Source of the DNA: Dermacentor variabilis
Taxonomy: Eukaryota; Arthropoda; Arachnida; Ixodida; Ixodidae
NCBI RefSeq assembly: GCF_050947875.1
Contig: NC_134574.1
Coordinates: 104,206,969 to 104,270,968 of the forward strand
DNA length: 64,000 bases
Direction of reading: 5' to 3'
The notes below the pieces were generated by a model, which was not told where the DNA came from, did not search any database, and saw only the letters and a list, made by a program, of their open reading frames with translations. Below are positions 45,122 through 56,756 of this stretch, one piece after another. The position numbers and the translations under genes are program-made. Numbering within the stretch: position 1 is the stretch's first letter; every line of letters starts with the position of its first letter.

Positions 45122-47596
45122 CTAAACTAAACGAAAAAGGAGCCGGCGCAAGCAATTGCTACCCTTTCCTTCCATGGCGGAAGCGAAAGATCGCAGACTG
45201 GTAGCGCGTTCTGCGAACGCGCACCTATGCAGCTGGAATCTTCGCTGATGACTCCCGCTCCGGCGCCGGTGCAGCGGTCAACTCATCAAAAGGCATTCTC
45301 CCGCGGCTTCTCTGGGAGTAACTGCTTTTTCGCGTGACCACGACAACGCCATTTGTGATCCAATACAAGCTTCGCATGAAAATATCCTTTAAATTTATTC
45401 GACGCTGAGCGGAATGGAACCCGCGCCACAAGCGTTCCTCATGGATAGCGACCCGATGCTTTAGCAGGCGGACCCACAAATAAACTGAGCATGTGCAGCT
45501 TTTATTGAGCACGTTTCACGCCAACGCTTTAGCAAGCTACGCCTTGAATGTACTGAGCGCCGCTCTCCAATGGAACTCGTTCCAACTTGGGTAGCTTAGT
45601 ATTTGCCACTGGGTGTGCGGCATACGAGGGAACAATTCTGAGAATTTACAGCAACAGACCCGCCACGCTACTCGTCTCAGAGGCAACGCACGGACTCCTC
45701 CGCAGTACCACTAGATGGCGCAGCGTGTCCAGAAAAAAAAAACCTGGAAAGAGAAGCGAGTTGGGGCATAACGCGATGAGCAGGGTTTGCGCACACCGGT
45801 GTGCCATGCATTGCAGTGATGTTTGGTGGTCATCATTTGTTTGTAATTCTTAGGTTGCCACTAACTCGGCGTGTTGGTTTCACCCAGAGCTATGCACATC
45901 ACATTGATAGTTTCAGCAGTTTATTTCTTAATCGCGCAGAATAAATGCCGATTGATAAGAATGAATCAAAGATACATATCAGCACAAGGAAAACAAGCGT
46001 ACAAGCCAGTATCCGCATAAGAATTCGAAATTCTTCTCTGATGGCATAACAACGAGCATGCTGGCACAAGATTCCTTCAGCCATTTCACCTCAAGAGCTT
46101 CCACATTTTTTTGGTCGACTGAGCATTGATCAGTACAGAACGCTAGAAATCTCTAAACATCACGCACGACCACAGACTCTACAATGCAACTTCAAAATTG
46201 AATGACAAGTTTTGGTGTAGTATATTTACGCTTGTTTAATATGGCATTCAGACATCTTAACTGACTAGACAAATTATGAAAACTTTCGATATAACAAGTG
46301 TGGGGGAATCTTCTATGAGCATGTTTTCTGGTATGCTATCGCTGAAGGATGTCAGTTTTCTTTCGAGATGCATCATGAACGTGCAGCAGGCTTGTTTCTT
46401 CTATGTACTCCTGCTGATGTGTATTTTGTATTTATTCTTGCCGACCCACATTTAATCCGCGTGATACCGAAAGAACCCTTCAAATTTAGGTGCGTGTTGT
46501 CATCCTCTTTGTCTCCATCTCTGACCACTGTATTCTTTGGCGCCGTTTGCTGCTATAATAAATCAACCAGCCCAACAAGGCAGTTAAACCACAAGATGCA
46601 CGAATAGAAGCGAGAATTGCTGGCACACTCGCATTGGGTCTGAAGCCTCATTATTTTTTTCCCTTGTGACTGACTCACAGATTAAGCAAACATCAAAGAG
46701 AGCTAAAAGGTCGGCGTCTCATTACTGACATTTTGTAGTTATTTGACGTCATTACTCCACAGTTAGGCATCAAAACTGACAGACATAAAGATTCTGCCTT
46801 ATTCTGCCCTACTGCACTGTTGGCGAAAAAGAATCCAGCGGCTCATCTAGTATGTCAACATTTGGGTTGATGGCTGTGGATGATGGATTTGAAAATATAT
46901 ATTTGCATAAGAAGGGCACCGCAGCATAGTTATATGTTCACAGTGACATTACATTGACTAGAGCCATCTCGACGTGATGGACCTTTATCAGAAGTGTCAT
47001 AAGTTTGCTATGCTTATCACTCATAAAACAAAATTTCAATATGAGATGCTGCGCTTAGCCACATACATTGTTATTTCATTATTTTAGTGTCATATACACT
47101 ACCATTGTAAGGCCAAGTTGTATCTCAGTTTCCGGATCAACAAGGCAATTTTTTGTACATGTGAATGTGCTTTGTGAAGGTCAAAGTTATTGAATTCATT
47201 TCTTCGTGCAATGCGCAGGTACTTACTGTTATTAATACGTAACGCGTAACAAAATTGCTCATGAAAGGAAGTTCTATTCAGGAACAAGCGAAACTAAGAG
47301 AGGCGGAAGTATTCCACGAAGGCGCCTATAGGTTTTGATGTGCTCATATTGATTTTCCTACAAATATTTCTCCTTCATGTAAAATTCACAGATTATTTTT
47401 AAAGAGTATGCTATATTAGATAACGCACCAAATGAATGTATTTGTAGCTAGCTCCTTCGTATGAAATTCTATTGTGTGCAAATTAGTTTCCGCAGCACAA
47501 TGAGTGATGAGATGACCCTGAAGCACTGACCCATGTGAAAATATTGTCCTTGTACTGATAGTACGTATCATGTTAGATATCCAAAAAGAAAACTAC

Positions 47597-47597
<1 letters not shown>
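45122..47597. other. No recognisable gene
   Basis: Open frames are short and overlap on both strands (for example 45225-45512 on minus and 45587-45853 on plus). AT content rises after 45.9 kb. No splice-bounded exon with a recognisable domain was found. Confidence 0.45.

Positions 47598-47642
<45 letters not shown>
47598..47642. repeat. (TA)n microsatellite
   Basis: About 22 TA units, abutting the outer end of the decayed gypsy LTR to the right. Confidence 0.9.
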
Positions 47643-47644
<2 letters not shown>

Positions 47645-48169
47645 CTTGTAGTAGTGACTGTAATGCATGCAGCTAAACTGTGCGTGACGAAACTAGTATC
47701 TTATTGGGTGAACCTGTGCCCTTAAAACAGGCTACACTGCAAGAACAACGACAGCGGCGAACACAGTCGGCGATCGTCGAAATCTGATCAATGGGGCAAG
47801 CGCATTGGCTTTTACATATCAGTCATCGAAGGTGCCAGAGTAATCGCCGGTGCTCATGTGTCTTCTAGAAAGTGCTACAGAATTCGCGTAGGGCATACAT
47901 GTAATCGGATAACACAAGGTTCGGTAGACAACATACAGCTGATAGAACCATCGATAACAATCGAGGGGCTTCCTATACATACAAGCGCATTCTGCATTAA
48001 GCGATAATATTTGTTTTGACGGAGAAAACGCGGTCACCCGATTAACAAGTAAACGCGTCAATACCCTCTCTTAAAAAGCATCGTCCCGATGCTACTATCC
48101 CGAAAACGAAAGGAAAACCACGTATAATAAAGATTAAACAGCCATGACCTAATAACAATGAAGCAGCCC
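47643..48169 (-). repeat. 3' region and probable LTR of a gypsy element
   Basis: On minus this follows the pol stop codon. The distal part has tgtagcctgttttaagggca, ggttcacccaataagatact, an AATAAG-type signal, and runs into the (TA)n tract. I recognise the distal part as a tick gypsy LTR type. There is no partner LTR, so limits are uncertain. Confidence 0.45.
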
Positions 48170-49770
48170 CTAAGTTCGACAGCGAGCGTAGAAGGGCCTA
48201 AGACTCGCCACATGGATGACTTCAGGTCGTGCGCGGCACCACTGGGATGTCGGAATGCCACCTGGCAGGACCTCACAGCAAAGTACGCCAATGAGTCGGA
48301 TGATCTCGCAAGGTCCGAAATAGCGGCGCAACAGTTTCTCGCTCAGTCCTTGTCGGCGTATTGGAGGCCAGATGAAAACACGGTCGCCGGGATGGTACTC
48401 GATGTTGCGTTGTCGATGAGTGTAGTGTCGCCTGTCAGTCCTCTGCTGGTTCCAGATGCGTAGCCGGGAAAGCTGTCGGGCTTATTCGAGGCTCCGGAGA
48501 TTGGTGGCGACGTCAATGTTCCCTTCGTCGGTGACATGCGGCAACGTTGCATCGGGAGTTTTCGCTGGATTCCTCCCGTAAAGTAGCTTGAACGGCGTGA
48601 TCTGCGTCGTTTCCTGCACCGCAGTGTTGTAAGTGAATGTTACGTACGGCAGGACACCATCGAACGTCTTCTGTTCGACGTCGACATATATTGCAGGCAT
48701 GTCGGTGAGGGTCCTGTTCAGCCGCTCCGCAAGACCATTCGTCTGCGGGTGGTAGGCACTTCTCTTCCAGTAGTTTGCCTGGCTGTATTGCAATATGGTT
48801 TGGGTGATCTCTGCAGTGAAGGCCTTCCCCTGTCGGTACGCAATAACGACTTCTGCGGCACCGTGTCGCAGCAGAATGCTCTCGACAAAGAATTTAGCAA
48901 CTGTGGCCGCACTACATGTAGGCAGTAGTTTAGTTTCGGTTCAGCGGGTAAAGTAGTAGGTAGTCACGACATTCTACTTTTTTCCACATGCTGACGTCGG
49001 AAAGGGCTCCAACAAATCCATCCCGATCTGCTGAAACAGTCGGCAAGGAGGCTAGATCGGTTGTAGTCGTCACGCCGGCATTGCTTCTCTGGTAATCTCG
49101 ACATGCCTTGACGGGGAACGTCGGCGGTCAGGCGCCGTACATCTCTTGTATTCTTGCGAGCGTAAAAAAAAACCTCGAGGTGCCCGGCTATCTTATAATC
49201 GTGCAGGGCATGCAAGACTTCTGACCAGAGTGATGTGGGTACAACAAGAAGGTAGTTTGCGCAGCCTGGTGAAAAGTTCTTTACAAGGACGTCGTTTCGT
49301 AAGAAAAACGAAGACAATCTGCGCCTAAATACCCTCGGGACAAAGTCAGTCTTGCCTGACAAGTACTCAACAAGGCTTCTGAGCTTCAGATCCTCTCGCT
49401 GCTGCTCGGCAAAGTCGTCCGCACTCATTGTGCATAAAAAGGCGTTCTCATTTCGGTCATCTTGGGATGGCGAGTTTACAGGCGCGCGAGACAGACAGTC
49501 GGCATCAGAGTACTTTCTTCCGGACTTGCTTATTAGAGTAATGCCATGTTCTTTCAGTTTGAGGCTCCACCACGCCAGGCGTCTTGAATAGTTCTTTAAG
49601 TTCGCTAGCCAACACAACGCGTGATGGTGGCTGACGGCTTTGAACAGCCTGCCTATAGGTAAGGCCAGACTTTAGGCTGTAGCCTAAATGATGGCGAGAC
49701 ATTCCTTTTCGGTAGTAGAATAATTGCCTTCGGCCTTTGATAGTGACAGGCCAGCGTAAGCTATCCCTCG
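48170..49770 (-). pseudogene. Gypsy pol pseudogene (RNase H to integrase C-terminus)
   Basis: On minus from 49770: RNase H pieces ([53 protein letters not shown]), a spacer, a degraded zinc-binding region, integrase core pieces including TNGLAERLNRTL near 48745, and the C-terminal module EYHPGDRVFIWPPIRR followed by LLRRYFGP near 48290-48390. It ends with HVASLRPFYAR and a stop at 48172-48170. Frameshifts and stops are frequent, and gag, protease and RT are missing upstream, where the CR1 fragment begins. Confidence 0.85.
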
Positions 49771-49839
49771 GTCTAATTATTGAATAATAAGGAAGCAGTT
49801 TTACGTTAGGTGGGAATTTTTAAATTGATGTCGCAACAA

Positions 49840-51300
49840 ATACTATTTACGCAAGGCCGAATAACAGATATTATCAATGTGTAAATTACATGATAAATTG
49901 TTAGTAATTGTGACACACAAATACTTATATTTTGTTTCTTCCTGCAAAGGCAACGAACCTAACGTGTAACTAAAGGTTAGTGGAGCTTTCTGACGAGTGA
50001 AGCGAAGAAAGAGCGTCTTTTCAGCGTGAAGCCGCATTCGCCACATTCTTCACCAATCAATAATGACAGCAAGAGAAATATTTAAAGTAATTTGATCATT
50101 TGTTGAAATGATTTCTGTAAAAAGCACACAGTCGCCTGCAAACAACATAATTTGCACGCTGAAATGAATTGCAGTAGTAATATTATTTATGTAAACAAAA
50201 AGAGCAGTGATCGTAGAGCACTGCCTTGAGGGACTCCTGACTTGAGCGGAAGACAGCCGCACGGTTGCTTATTAATTGCCACGAACTGGCGCTGATTCAT
50301 TAGATAGTTTGTTAGCCATGCCATCAATATTTCTGGAAGCTCAAGATGTCCAAGTTTTGGCATTAGTTTGTCATGTGGGACTGAATCGAAGGCTTTGCTA
50401 AAATCAAGAAATACAGCTTCAACTTGACCATTTTTATAAAGGATTGAGGCGAGAGAATGAATTACGGTGACAAGCTGTGTAACTTTTGAATAGCCTTTTC
50501 TAAATCTATGTTGAAAATTGCACAGCATTGTATGTTTATCTAGAAATTCCTTAATGTGGTTCACGAAAATGTGTTCATTTAGGTTACAACATGAGGATGT
50601 CAATGATACTGGATGGTAATTTAACAGTCGCACTTCTTTAATACGGGTACAATTCTGGCTATCCTCCAGTCGTCCGGTGATTTTCCAGCAAGTAATGAAG
50701 CACGAAAAATAATAAGAAGGAACCTTGCAATATTTGCAGCATAGCGTTTCAAAAAAAATATGTTTGGAAGGTTGTCAGGACCACATGAAGATCTAGTTTT
50801 TAAGTTAACTAGAATCACCCCTAAGCCAGTGTTTGAAATAAAATGTGCTTCGGATGGGTGTAAAGTTTTGTCCTTGGATGACCTAATGCCTGAATTAGAA
50901 TATACACCATGGAAACTATAACTGAAATGACTCGCAATATCCTTGTGATCGGTAATGATTGATGCATCGATGCAGATTTGTGCTACTGACTTCTTTTTTC
51001 ACTCAAGTAATTCCAGAATTTTTCGGGCTGTTGAACAATAAAGTTTGGTAGTACTGTATTGAAGTAGCGTTCCCTCGAGGTCCGTACTGCACGCGCAAGG
51101 TTTTCGTTCCTTTCTTTAAGTGGATCAAGTTGTAAGCATGTTTTCTTTAACATTTTTATTTTCCGGGTCATGTGCATATTTCCACGTGTCATCCATGGTG
51201 CTTCTTTGCCGACTAGTTTGTATTCTTCAGGCCCAAATTTATCAATACACATTCGTGGTCTTAGCTCAAAACAAAAGACTCATGATTATCAACAAACCGA
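49840..51300 (-). pseudogene. CR1/L2-like LINE fragment (RT)
   Basis: On minus: pre-RT linker at 51252-50983 (KEAPWMTRGNMHMTRKIK), RT start at 50818 (SSCGPDNLPNIF, DDWRIARIVPVLKK), then NYHPVSLTSSCCNLNEHI, FRKGYSKVTQLVTVIHSLAS, VEAVFLDFSKAFDSVPHDKL, LKSGVPQGSAL and a frameshifted continuation to 49843. The catalytic YADD region is degraded (MLFAGDC near 50130). The endonuclease and the 3' UTR are missing. Motif wording places it in the CR1/L2 group. Confidence 0.8.
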
Positions 51301-51479
51301 AATAGGGCTAATTAACAAATAAAGTGTAATTTAATAAATGTCTATCTCTAACAGCCGCAAAATATCTTTGGATGGAACACATTATTCTACGAGTTACAAA
51401 ACGGCAGAAAATTCAATTTTTTTAGGTTTTTGGAGCCGAATTAGCGTACGTTGGTCGGTAAGCACGGTCTGCCGCTCTG

Positions 51480-53540
51480 AATCAAATGCCTCTTCGTAAT
51501 CTATGAAAGCCACATTTCCCGAGAACCTCATTGATTACATGGATGTGATCCACTGTACAGTATTCCTTCCTGAAGCCAGCCTGTTTCTCTTGGTTGACTG
51601 ACGTCAAGTGTTGCCCTTATTCTATTGGAAATTGTCTTGGTGAATATGTTATACAATACTGGAAGTAAGCTGATGGACCTATAATTTTTTTGATTTTTAA
51701 GGTCTCCCTTGTTGTGGACTAGTATAATGTTGGTATTCTTCCAGTTCTCTGGGACCTTTGAAGCCGTGAGACATTTCCCATAAAGGGCCGCAAATTTTTC
51801 AACCATTACGTCTCCTCCATCTGTGATTAAATCGACTGTTATTCCATCGTCTCCTGCTGCCTTTCCTCGTTTCCTGTCTTGCAAGGCCCTTCTGACCTCA
51901 TAGCTAGTTATAGGAGGAGTTTCTGCTGCCTGTTCATTACTACTTTCAATGGAGGTGTCTTGACGGCTCTGGGCACTGTACAAGTCAGTATAAAATTATT
52001 CCGCTGCTTTTACTATATCTTCCACATTCCTGATGATATTACCCTGCTTATTGTTCAGTGCATATATTTTGGCTTGTCCTATCCAAGTTTTCTTCTCACT
52101 GATTTCAGGATGCGTCCATTTTTTACGGCTTCTTCAGTCTTTCTCACGTTATAGTTTCGAACATCACTCATTTTTGCTTTGTTGATCAGTTTCGACAGTT
52201 CCGCGAATTCTACCTTATCTCTTGAGTTGGACACTGTCATTCTTTGTCGTTTTTTAATAGGTCCTTTTTTATTTGGGAGAGCTTGCCTACTGGTTGCTTT
52301 GGTGCGTTGCCTCCCACTTGAATTGCTGCTTCTGAAGCTAGCCTAGTTACAGCTTCATTCATTAACTGTGTATCAGCTACATCTCACAGTTCTAAGGCTG
52401 CGTATTTGTTTAAGTACCGGTCTGAATTGGTCCGCTTTTATAATTACTGCGTCTAGGTTGGCCTGTTTCTTCATGGCATATTTTACTCTTTCTCTCTTCA
52501 AATTGAGGTAAATCCTAGCCCTCACTAACCTATGATCACTGGACTTTACCTAACACTTCAGCATCCTGCACTAAGCTGGGATCGGCAGAAAGTAGGAAAT
52601 GACTTTCATTCCTTGCTTCACCATTAGGGCTTTTCCAGATCTACTTGTGCTTGCTGCGCTTTGTGGAGAAGGTGTCCATTATTCGTTGCTTATTCATTTC
52701 CACGAGTTCTACCAACATGACTCCTCTAGTGTTACTAGAACCAATGCCGTAGACGCCAATTGCTTGTTCAGCAGCCTGCTTTTCCCCACTTTTGCACTGA
52801 AATCGCCCTTTACTACAGTATACTGAGTTTGCACTTTTCTCATGGCTAATTCCACATCTTCATGAAGCTGATCTACTTCATCATCATCATGACTCGAGGT
52901 TAGAGCGTAGGCTCGTACCACCTTTAATCTATACCTCTTATTAGGTTTTATTACGGCTACAGCTACCCTCCCGTTAATGCTGTGGATTTCGTTAATGTTG
53001 CCTGCTATGTCCTGATGTATTTGTAATCCTACCCAATATGACTTCCTATCTGGGAGTCCTCTACTGCAGAAGACGTGGCCGTTAGTCAGTACTGTATAAG
53101 CCTCACCAGTTCTAACCTCACTGAGGCCAATGATATCCCAAAAAATTCCTGATAATTCCTGAAAGAGTTCTCCTAAGTTTGCTTCATTGGAAAGAGTTCG
53201 GGTGTTAAAGGTTGCAAGGGTCAGTTTCCATTGTGGGCCTGGCCGGCTCCTGGGATTCTTTGCACCTTCTGCTGCATTACAGGTCTGCCCGCCACCTTAG
53301 TCAGCTGATCCGCAGCAGCTGGGGACTTACGGCCACGTGTTAATTGTAGGAATCATGAGGCAGGTAGTGGCCGAATACTGCACGACGGAGGCCAATTCCT
53401 GTTCTGGTGAAGGAGCGTCTTTGTTGAAGCTTAGTGGGCCTTCCTAATTGGATTAGTATAGCCCCACTGGTTGTCGGCGTTTTAGCTGGTGTCAGGCACC
53501 ACTCCAAGCCTGGAGGTGTTTGAATACTAGAGGAGGTGAA
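51480..53540 (-). pseudogene. RTE-like LINE fragment (endonuclease and partial RT)
   Basis: On minus, the endonuclease runs from about 53235 (WKLTLATFNTRTLSNEANLG, WDIIGLSEVRTGE, KSYWVGLQIHQDIAGNI) to VVRAYALTSSHDDDEVDQLH and VVKGDFSAKVGK near 52780-52920. The linker follows, then RT from 51983 with RGKAAGDDGITVDLI, WKNTNIILVHNKGDLKNQKN and YRSISLLPVLYNIFTKTISN. Motif A survives as VAFIDYEEAFDS near 51500-51530 in another frame, after which the element is broken off. The upstream part to 53540 looks like its 5' UTR. It complements the 3' fragment at 8156 but is a different copy. Confidence 0.8.
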
Positions 53541-53559
53541 TTCAAGATTACCATAGTCA

Positions 53560-53946
53560 GATAAAAAAAAGACTCTCGAGATCTACAAAACACATATATG
53601 ACGTAAATCAAGAAAGTTTCTGGCATGTAAGATTTACGGAATGTGCTGAAATTCTCCGCCATAAGAAAGCCTCACAGCCTGCAGGGTTATCTGACTAAGC
53701 TAGTTCGTATGCTCGGCTGTGTTAGCGAGAAGTTCGAATTCTCGAGGGACTGCACTCACCTGCTGTAATAGCCGGGACGCCGCAACATCATGGGATGCAT
53801 AAACGGGGTTCCACCCATACTGTTGTTGGCGAGAAACTTTGTATCTAATTTATTATGTCCATGCTCATTATATTGCGATTCCACTCTATGACATTCACTG
53901 GCATTGGTGGATCATTGGCATGGAGATTGCCTAGCTGCTCGCCACT
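53560..53946. other. Non-coding, with a tRNA-like segment
   Basis: ggttatctgactaagctagt (53681) and agttcgaattctcg (53731) have the spacing of tRNA A and B boxes, suggesting a decayed tRNA-derived SINE head. Nothing else is recognisable. Confidence 0.3.
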
Positions 53947-54330
53947 GCCTACATTACAGTGGGCATAATGAAGGCTACCTTAGGTACAGGAGCACGATAA
54001 ATGCTTTACGCAAATACTGGAGCGACTTCAGCCTACATTACAGTAACGACCTACAGGAGCACAATAAACGCTTGACGCAAATACTGGCGTGACTGGACAA
54101 GGCTGGCATTAGTCCTAACAAAGTGCTGTTATGGGCAAACAGAGCCGAGTTGCTTGGATTTATCCTCGACGCCAAGAGTATCTACCAAACTCTGACCAGC
54201 AGGAAGTGCTACGCTACCTCAAAGGTACGAGTGACATCGAGGAAATTAGAGCCACATTGGACGTTTTCTATCGCTGTTGTCGATCGTCACAGCAGCCATC
54301 AGAGTGCGACTGAGCAAAAGAAATAATTGG
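53947..54330 (+). pseudogene. Gypsy RT thumb fragment with internal duplication
   Basis: QEHNKRLTQILA, stop, LDKAGISPNK, then LLGFILDAKSIY near 54150-54185 match the end of the gypsy RT domain. The continuation SDQQEVLRYLKGTSDIEEIR lies in another frame. A unit including gcctacattacagt and caggagcacgataaatgctt is present twice (53947-54029 and 54030-54090). It is isolated with no LTR nearby. Confidence 0.65.
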
Positions 54331-54569
54331 CACTTTGTGGCGCTGTAAGTGTCAAAGCTCTCATTGAATTGTAAAGCATAGAGTTTCACGCAGTTATTAG
54401 AGGGAATCTTGGCGCTAGTGTCTCTGCGAACTGCAAGCAGGGCAGTTGAGCCAGCATGGGGATGATAGGTAGGACATGAATTTGCCTAAACTTTGTTCTT
54501 CTGGCTCTAAAATGACTTCGTGACTTTGCAAAGCAATCATTTTAAGAAATTACTGCGTTTTAAATCTTG

Positions 54570-55130
54570 ACAAACATTAATAAAATTGTCCGAAGGCAGG
54601 ATTCGAAAACAGGACCTCTTGCACAGAAACCCGATGTTGAACTATGCTTTCCTTCTCACGCTTTCGTTTCACCAACGATGAGAGCGGCTCTCCATCGCTG
54701 GGAAGTCGTGCCACCAGTGTCAGCGGCAACAACACCCAACGGAGCGTCACATCTAGTCTTACTCGCAGCCGCTCGTCATCGCCCCTTGCATGAGCAGTGA
54801 TCCCCGTCACACACGCTCGTACCGCGGACTGACCTCAGCCGCAGACGAGTTAGGGTGAGCGTAGCCCTCCCCACCTGACGGCACCCTGACCTCCCGCAGA
54901 TGAGATCGCCAACGCGGCTGCGGATGCCATGGCCGCCAGCAACTCAACGCATGCGCAGGCTGTCACCCCTCCACTCCTCCTCTACTTTCCGCCTCATGGT
55001 TCCGCTGTACCCTCCTTCTGCACTTTCTTTCTCTTCTCATCGCTTTGAGATTTTTGTCATCTAGCGCTGCGCTCCGCGTTCGCTTTGAATTTCGCCTTGG
55101 CTCGGTTACACCGACGCCGGCAACGCTCGC
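54570..55130 (-). repeat. Inverted copy of the 17.03-17.6 kb repeat
   Basis: Blocks shared in order on minus include gcctgcgcatgcgttgagttg, actgctcatgcaaggggcga and gaaacgaaagcgtgag. The minus-strand 3' end is ggtcctgttttcgaatcctgcc, similar to a tRNA T-arm. Its other side joins a LINE fragment. Confidence 0.65.
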
Positions 55131-55154
55131 CACGTGAACGGCCTATCAAGAGCT

Positions 55155-55300
55155 GCACTCTAATGGCTGCAAAGTTTTCGAAGGCTTCTATTACGCTAAC
55201 GTGGTTTGCTAAATGTGGGTCCCAGATGACGGAAGCGTACAGGAATGCTGAGAGCCCAACCGTTTGGTATGGTAGTAGCTGCATTTGTGGCAGAGCTCGC
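55155..55300 (-). pseudogene. Small CR1/L2-like LINE RT fragment
   Basis: On minus, FLYASVIWDPHLANHVSVIE followed by FENFAAIRV resembles the YASVIWDP motif downstream of the CR1/L2 RT domain. Fewer than 50 codons survive, directly attached to the 54.57-55.13 kb repeat. Confidence 0.6.
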
Positions 55301-56549
55301 TTTAGGGTTCACTGCACCTAACCAAATGCTGACTATGGCAAGTGTGCAAATGCATTTATGCAATAAAGGGGTATAATAGCGCATTGAAGAGGTGTTTCTT
55401 TATTATTTGTCCTGATATCTGAATTCCTAAGAGATTCAGCTGAGGATGCTCTTTGTTATAGTTTGTTTTTAAATTTGGCAGTAGATGAATATTGCCTTCG
55501 ATCACAGTCTTCGTTCACAGTCTGCTATGAAGGCTCTACAATTTCCATAATAAGTTGTGAGATGACCTCTCAGTGTAATTTTGTTTATCTCCTTCGTCCC
55601 GCCGGCTTCTCGGAACTGTTTCATTCAGGTCGATATAGGCAGTGGTCGCAAAATTTTGAGGGAAAATAATTTCTCTACAAAAGATGCGGTCAAGGTGCCT
55701 TAATGCTGATTCTCGCCCCACGGATTACAACGCATTATTTTGCGGTGTACATTATCTACATTTTCCTCCTGCCCAGAAAAGCTAGATAATGTGCTCTTGG
55801 GTGACAGGGTATCGCCCGAGAACCCCATCATTGCGTAATAGAGCCTTTACCGGGGATATATTTAGAACGGTCCCTTTCAAACCTCGTCGACTTTCTGGAA
55901 TAAAGCCCTACACGACATTCGTAAAGACTGTATTGCAGTGGCTGCGTCATTGGAATTACTTGAGTGGATGTGGGCGCACAAGACTGACATTTACTTCCTA
56001 AACAACTAACTATAATGTCTTATAGGTACATAATAGTGGTAATACAACCCAAAAGAGTTTGCTAAAGAAAACCACACTTCATGTTTGGTGAGGGAAAGTC
56101 GTATATTGTGTCAATTCAATTTGAGTGAATTTAAGAATTCAAGTGAACTGTAGGCTACTTTGTAAAGACGATCCAGATTGAATTAAGCGAATGCGCCGTA
56201 ACCTCAACCGACAGATGGCGCTAGTCATAAGTGTCCTAAACTTCTGAACCTTTTGTCTCTAATGCTCATGCAATAGTATTTATTTAGAATACACTACGAG
56301 GAAGGCTGCATGCAAGATACCTGCAAATGTTTGTACCGTCTAATGCTATGCGAGTAAAATGGTTGTAAGATCGCGAGCGCATGATGAGAGCCGGAGATTT
56401 GCAAAATTTACCGATTGTAAATATTAAAAATCAAATTTTAGTTATAGAGTAGGCCTGCTCTGATTAACACTCGTACATCATGCAGTAACATTTGTAAGTA
56501 CGCTTTGAACATATCTATATAAGCCGCTGAATGTTATTATGCCTTGCAG
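55301..56549. other. AT-rich non-coding upstream of Kunitz locus B
   Basis: No convincing signal-peptide exon (Met plus hydrophobic stretch ending at a phase 1 donor) was seen. Frames at 55463-55669 and 55789-56001 lack domains. Confidence 0.4.
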
Positions 56550-56756
56550 CACCATCCATTGCAGCAAGAAAACACGGACGACCTGGAAGATGCCCTGAGC
56601 CAAAAGATATCGAAAGACTCAGCAAAGATTGTGGGAAAGCAGATGACCGGTGGTATTTTAGCAAGAACTCAACAAAGTGCAAGCCGATTAAATATCGTGG
56701 CTGTGGCGGAACACAGCGCACGTTCCCGTCGGAGGAAATGTGCAACAGAACGTGTG
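56550..56756 (+). CDS. Kunitz/BPTI domain exon 1 (locus B)
   Basis: The exon encodes a six-Cys Kunitz domain with spacing C-12-C-15-C-7-C-12-C-3-C. All loops match BPTI except C1-C2, which has four extra residues. Key segments are RCPEPKDIERLSKDC, DRWYFSKNSTKC and YRGCGGTQRTF (a conserved YxGCGG core). The residue directly after C2 (P1 position) is Gly, not Lys or Arg, and the loop is longer, so canonical trypsin-type inhibition is doubtful. The acceptor is gccttgcag (AG 56548-56549) and the donor gtacgt at 56757, giving a phase 1-1 exon of 207 nt. A second acceptor 15 nt downstream keeps the phase. It is probably followed in the mRNA by the exon at 58941. Confidence 0.85.
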
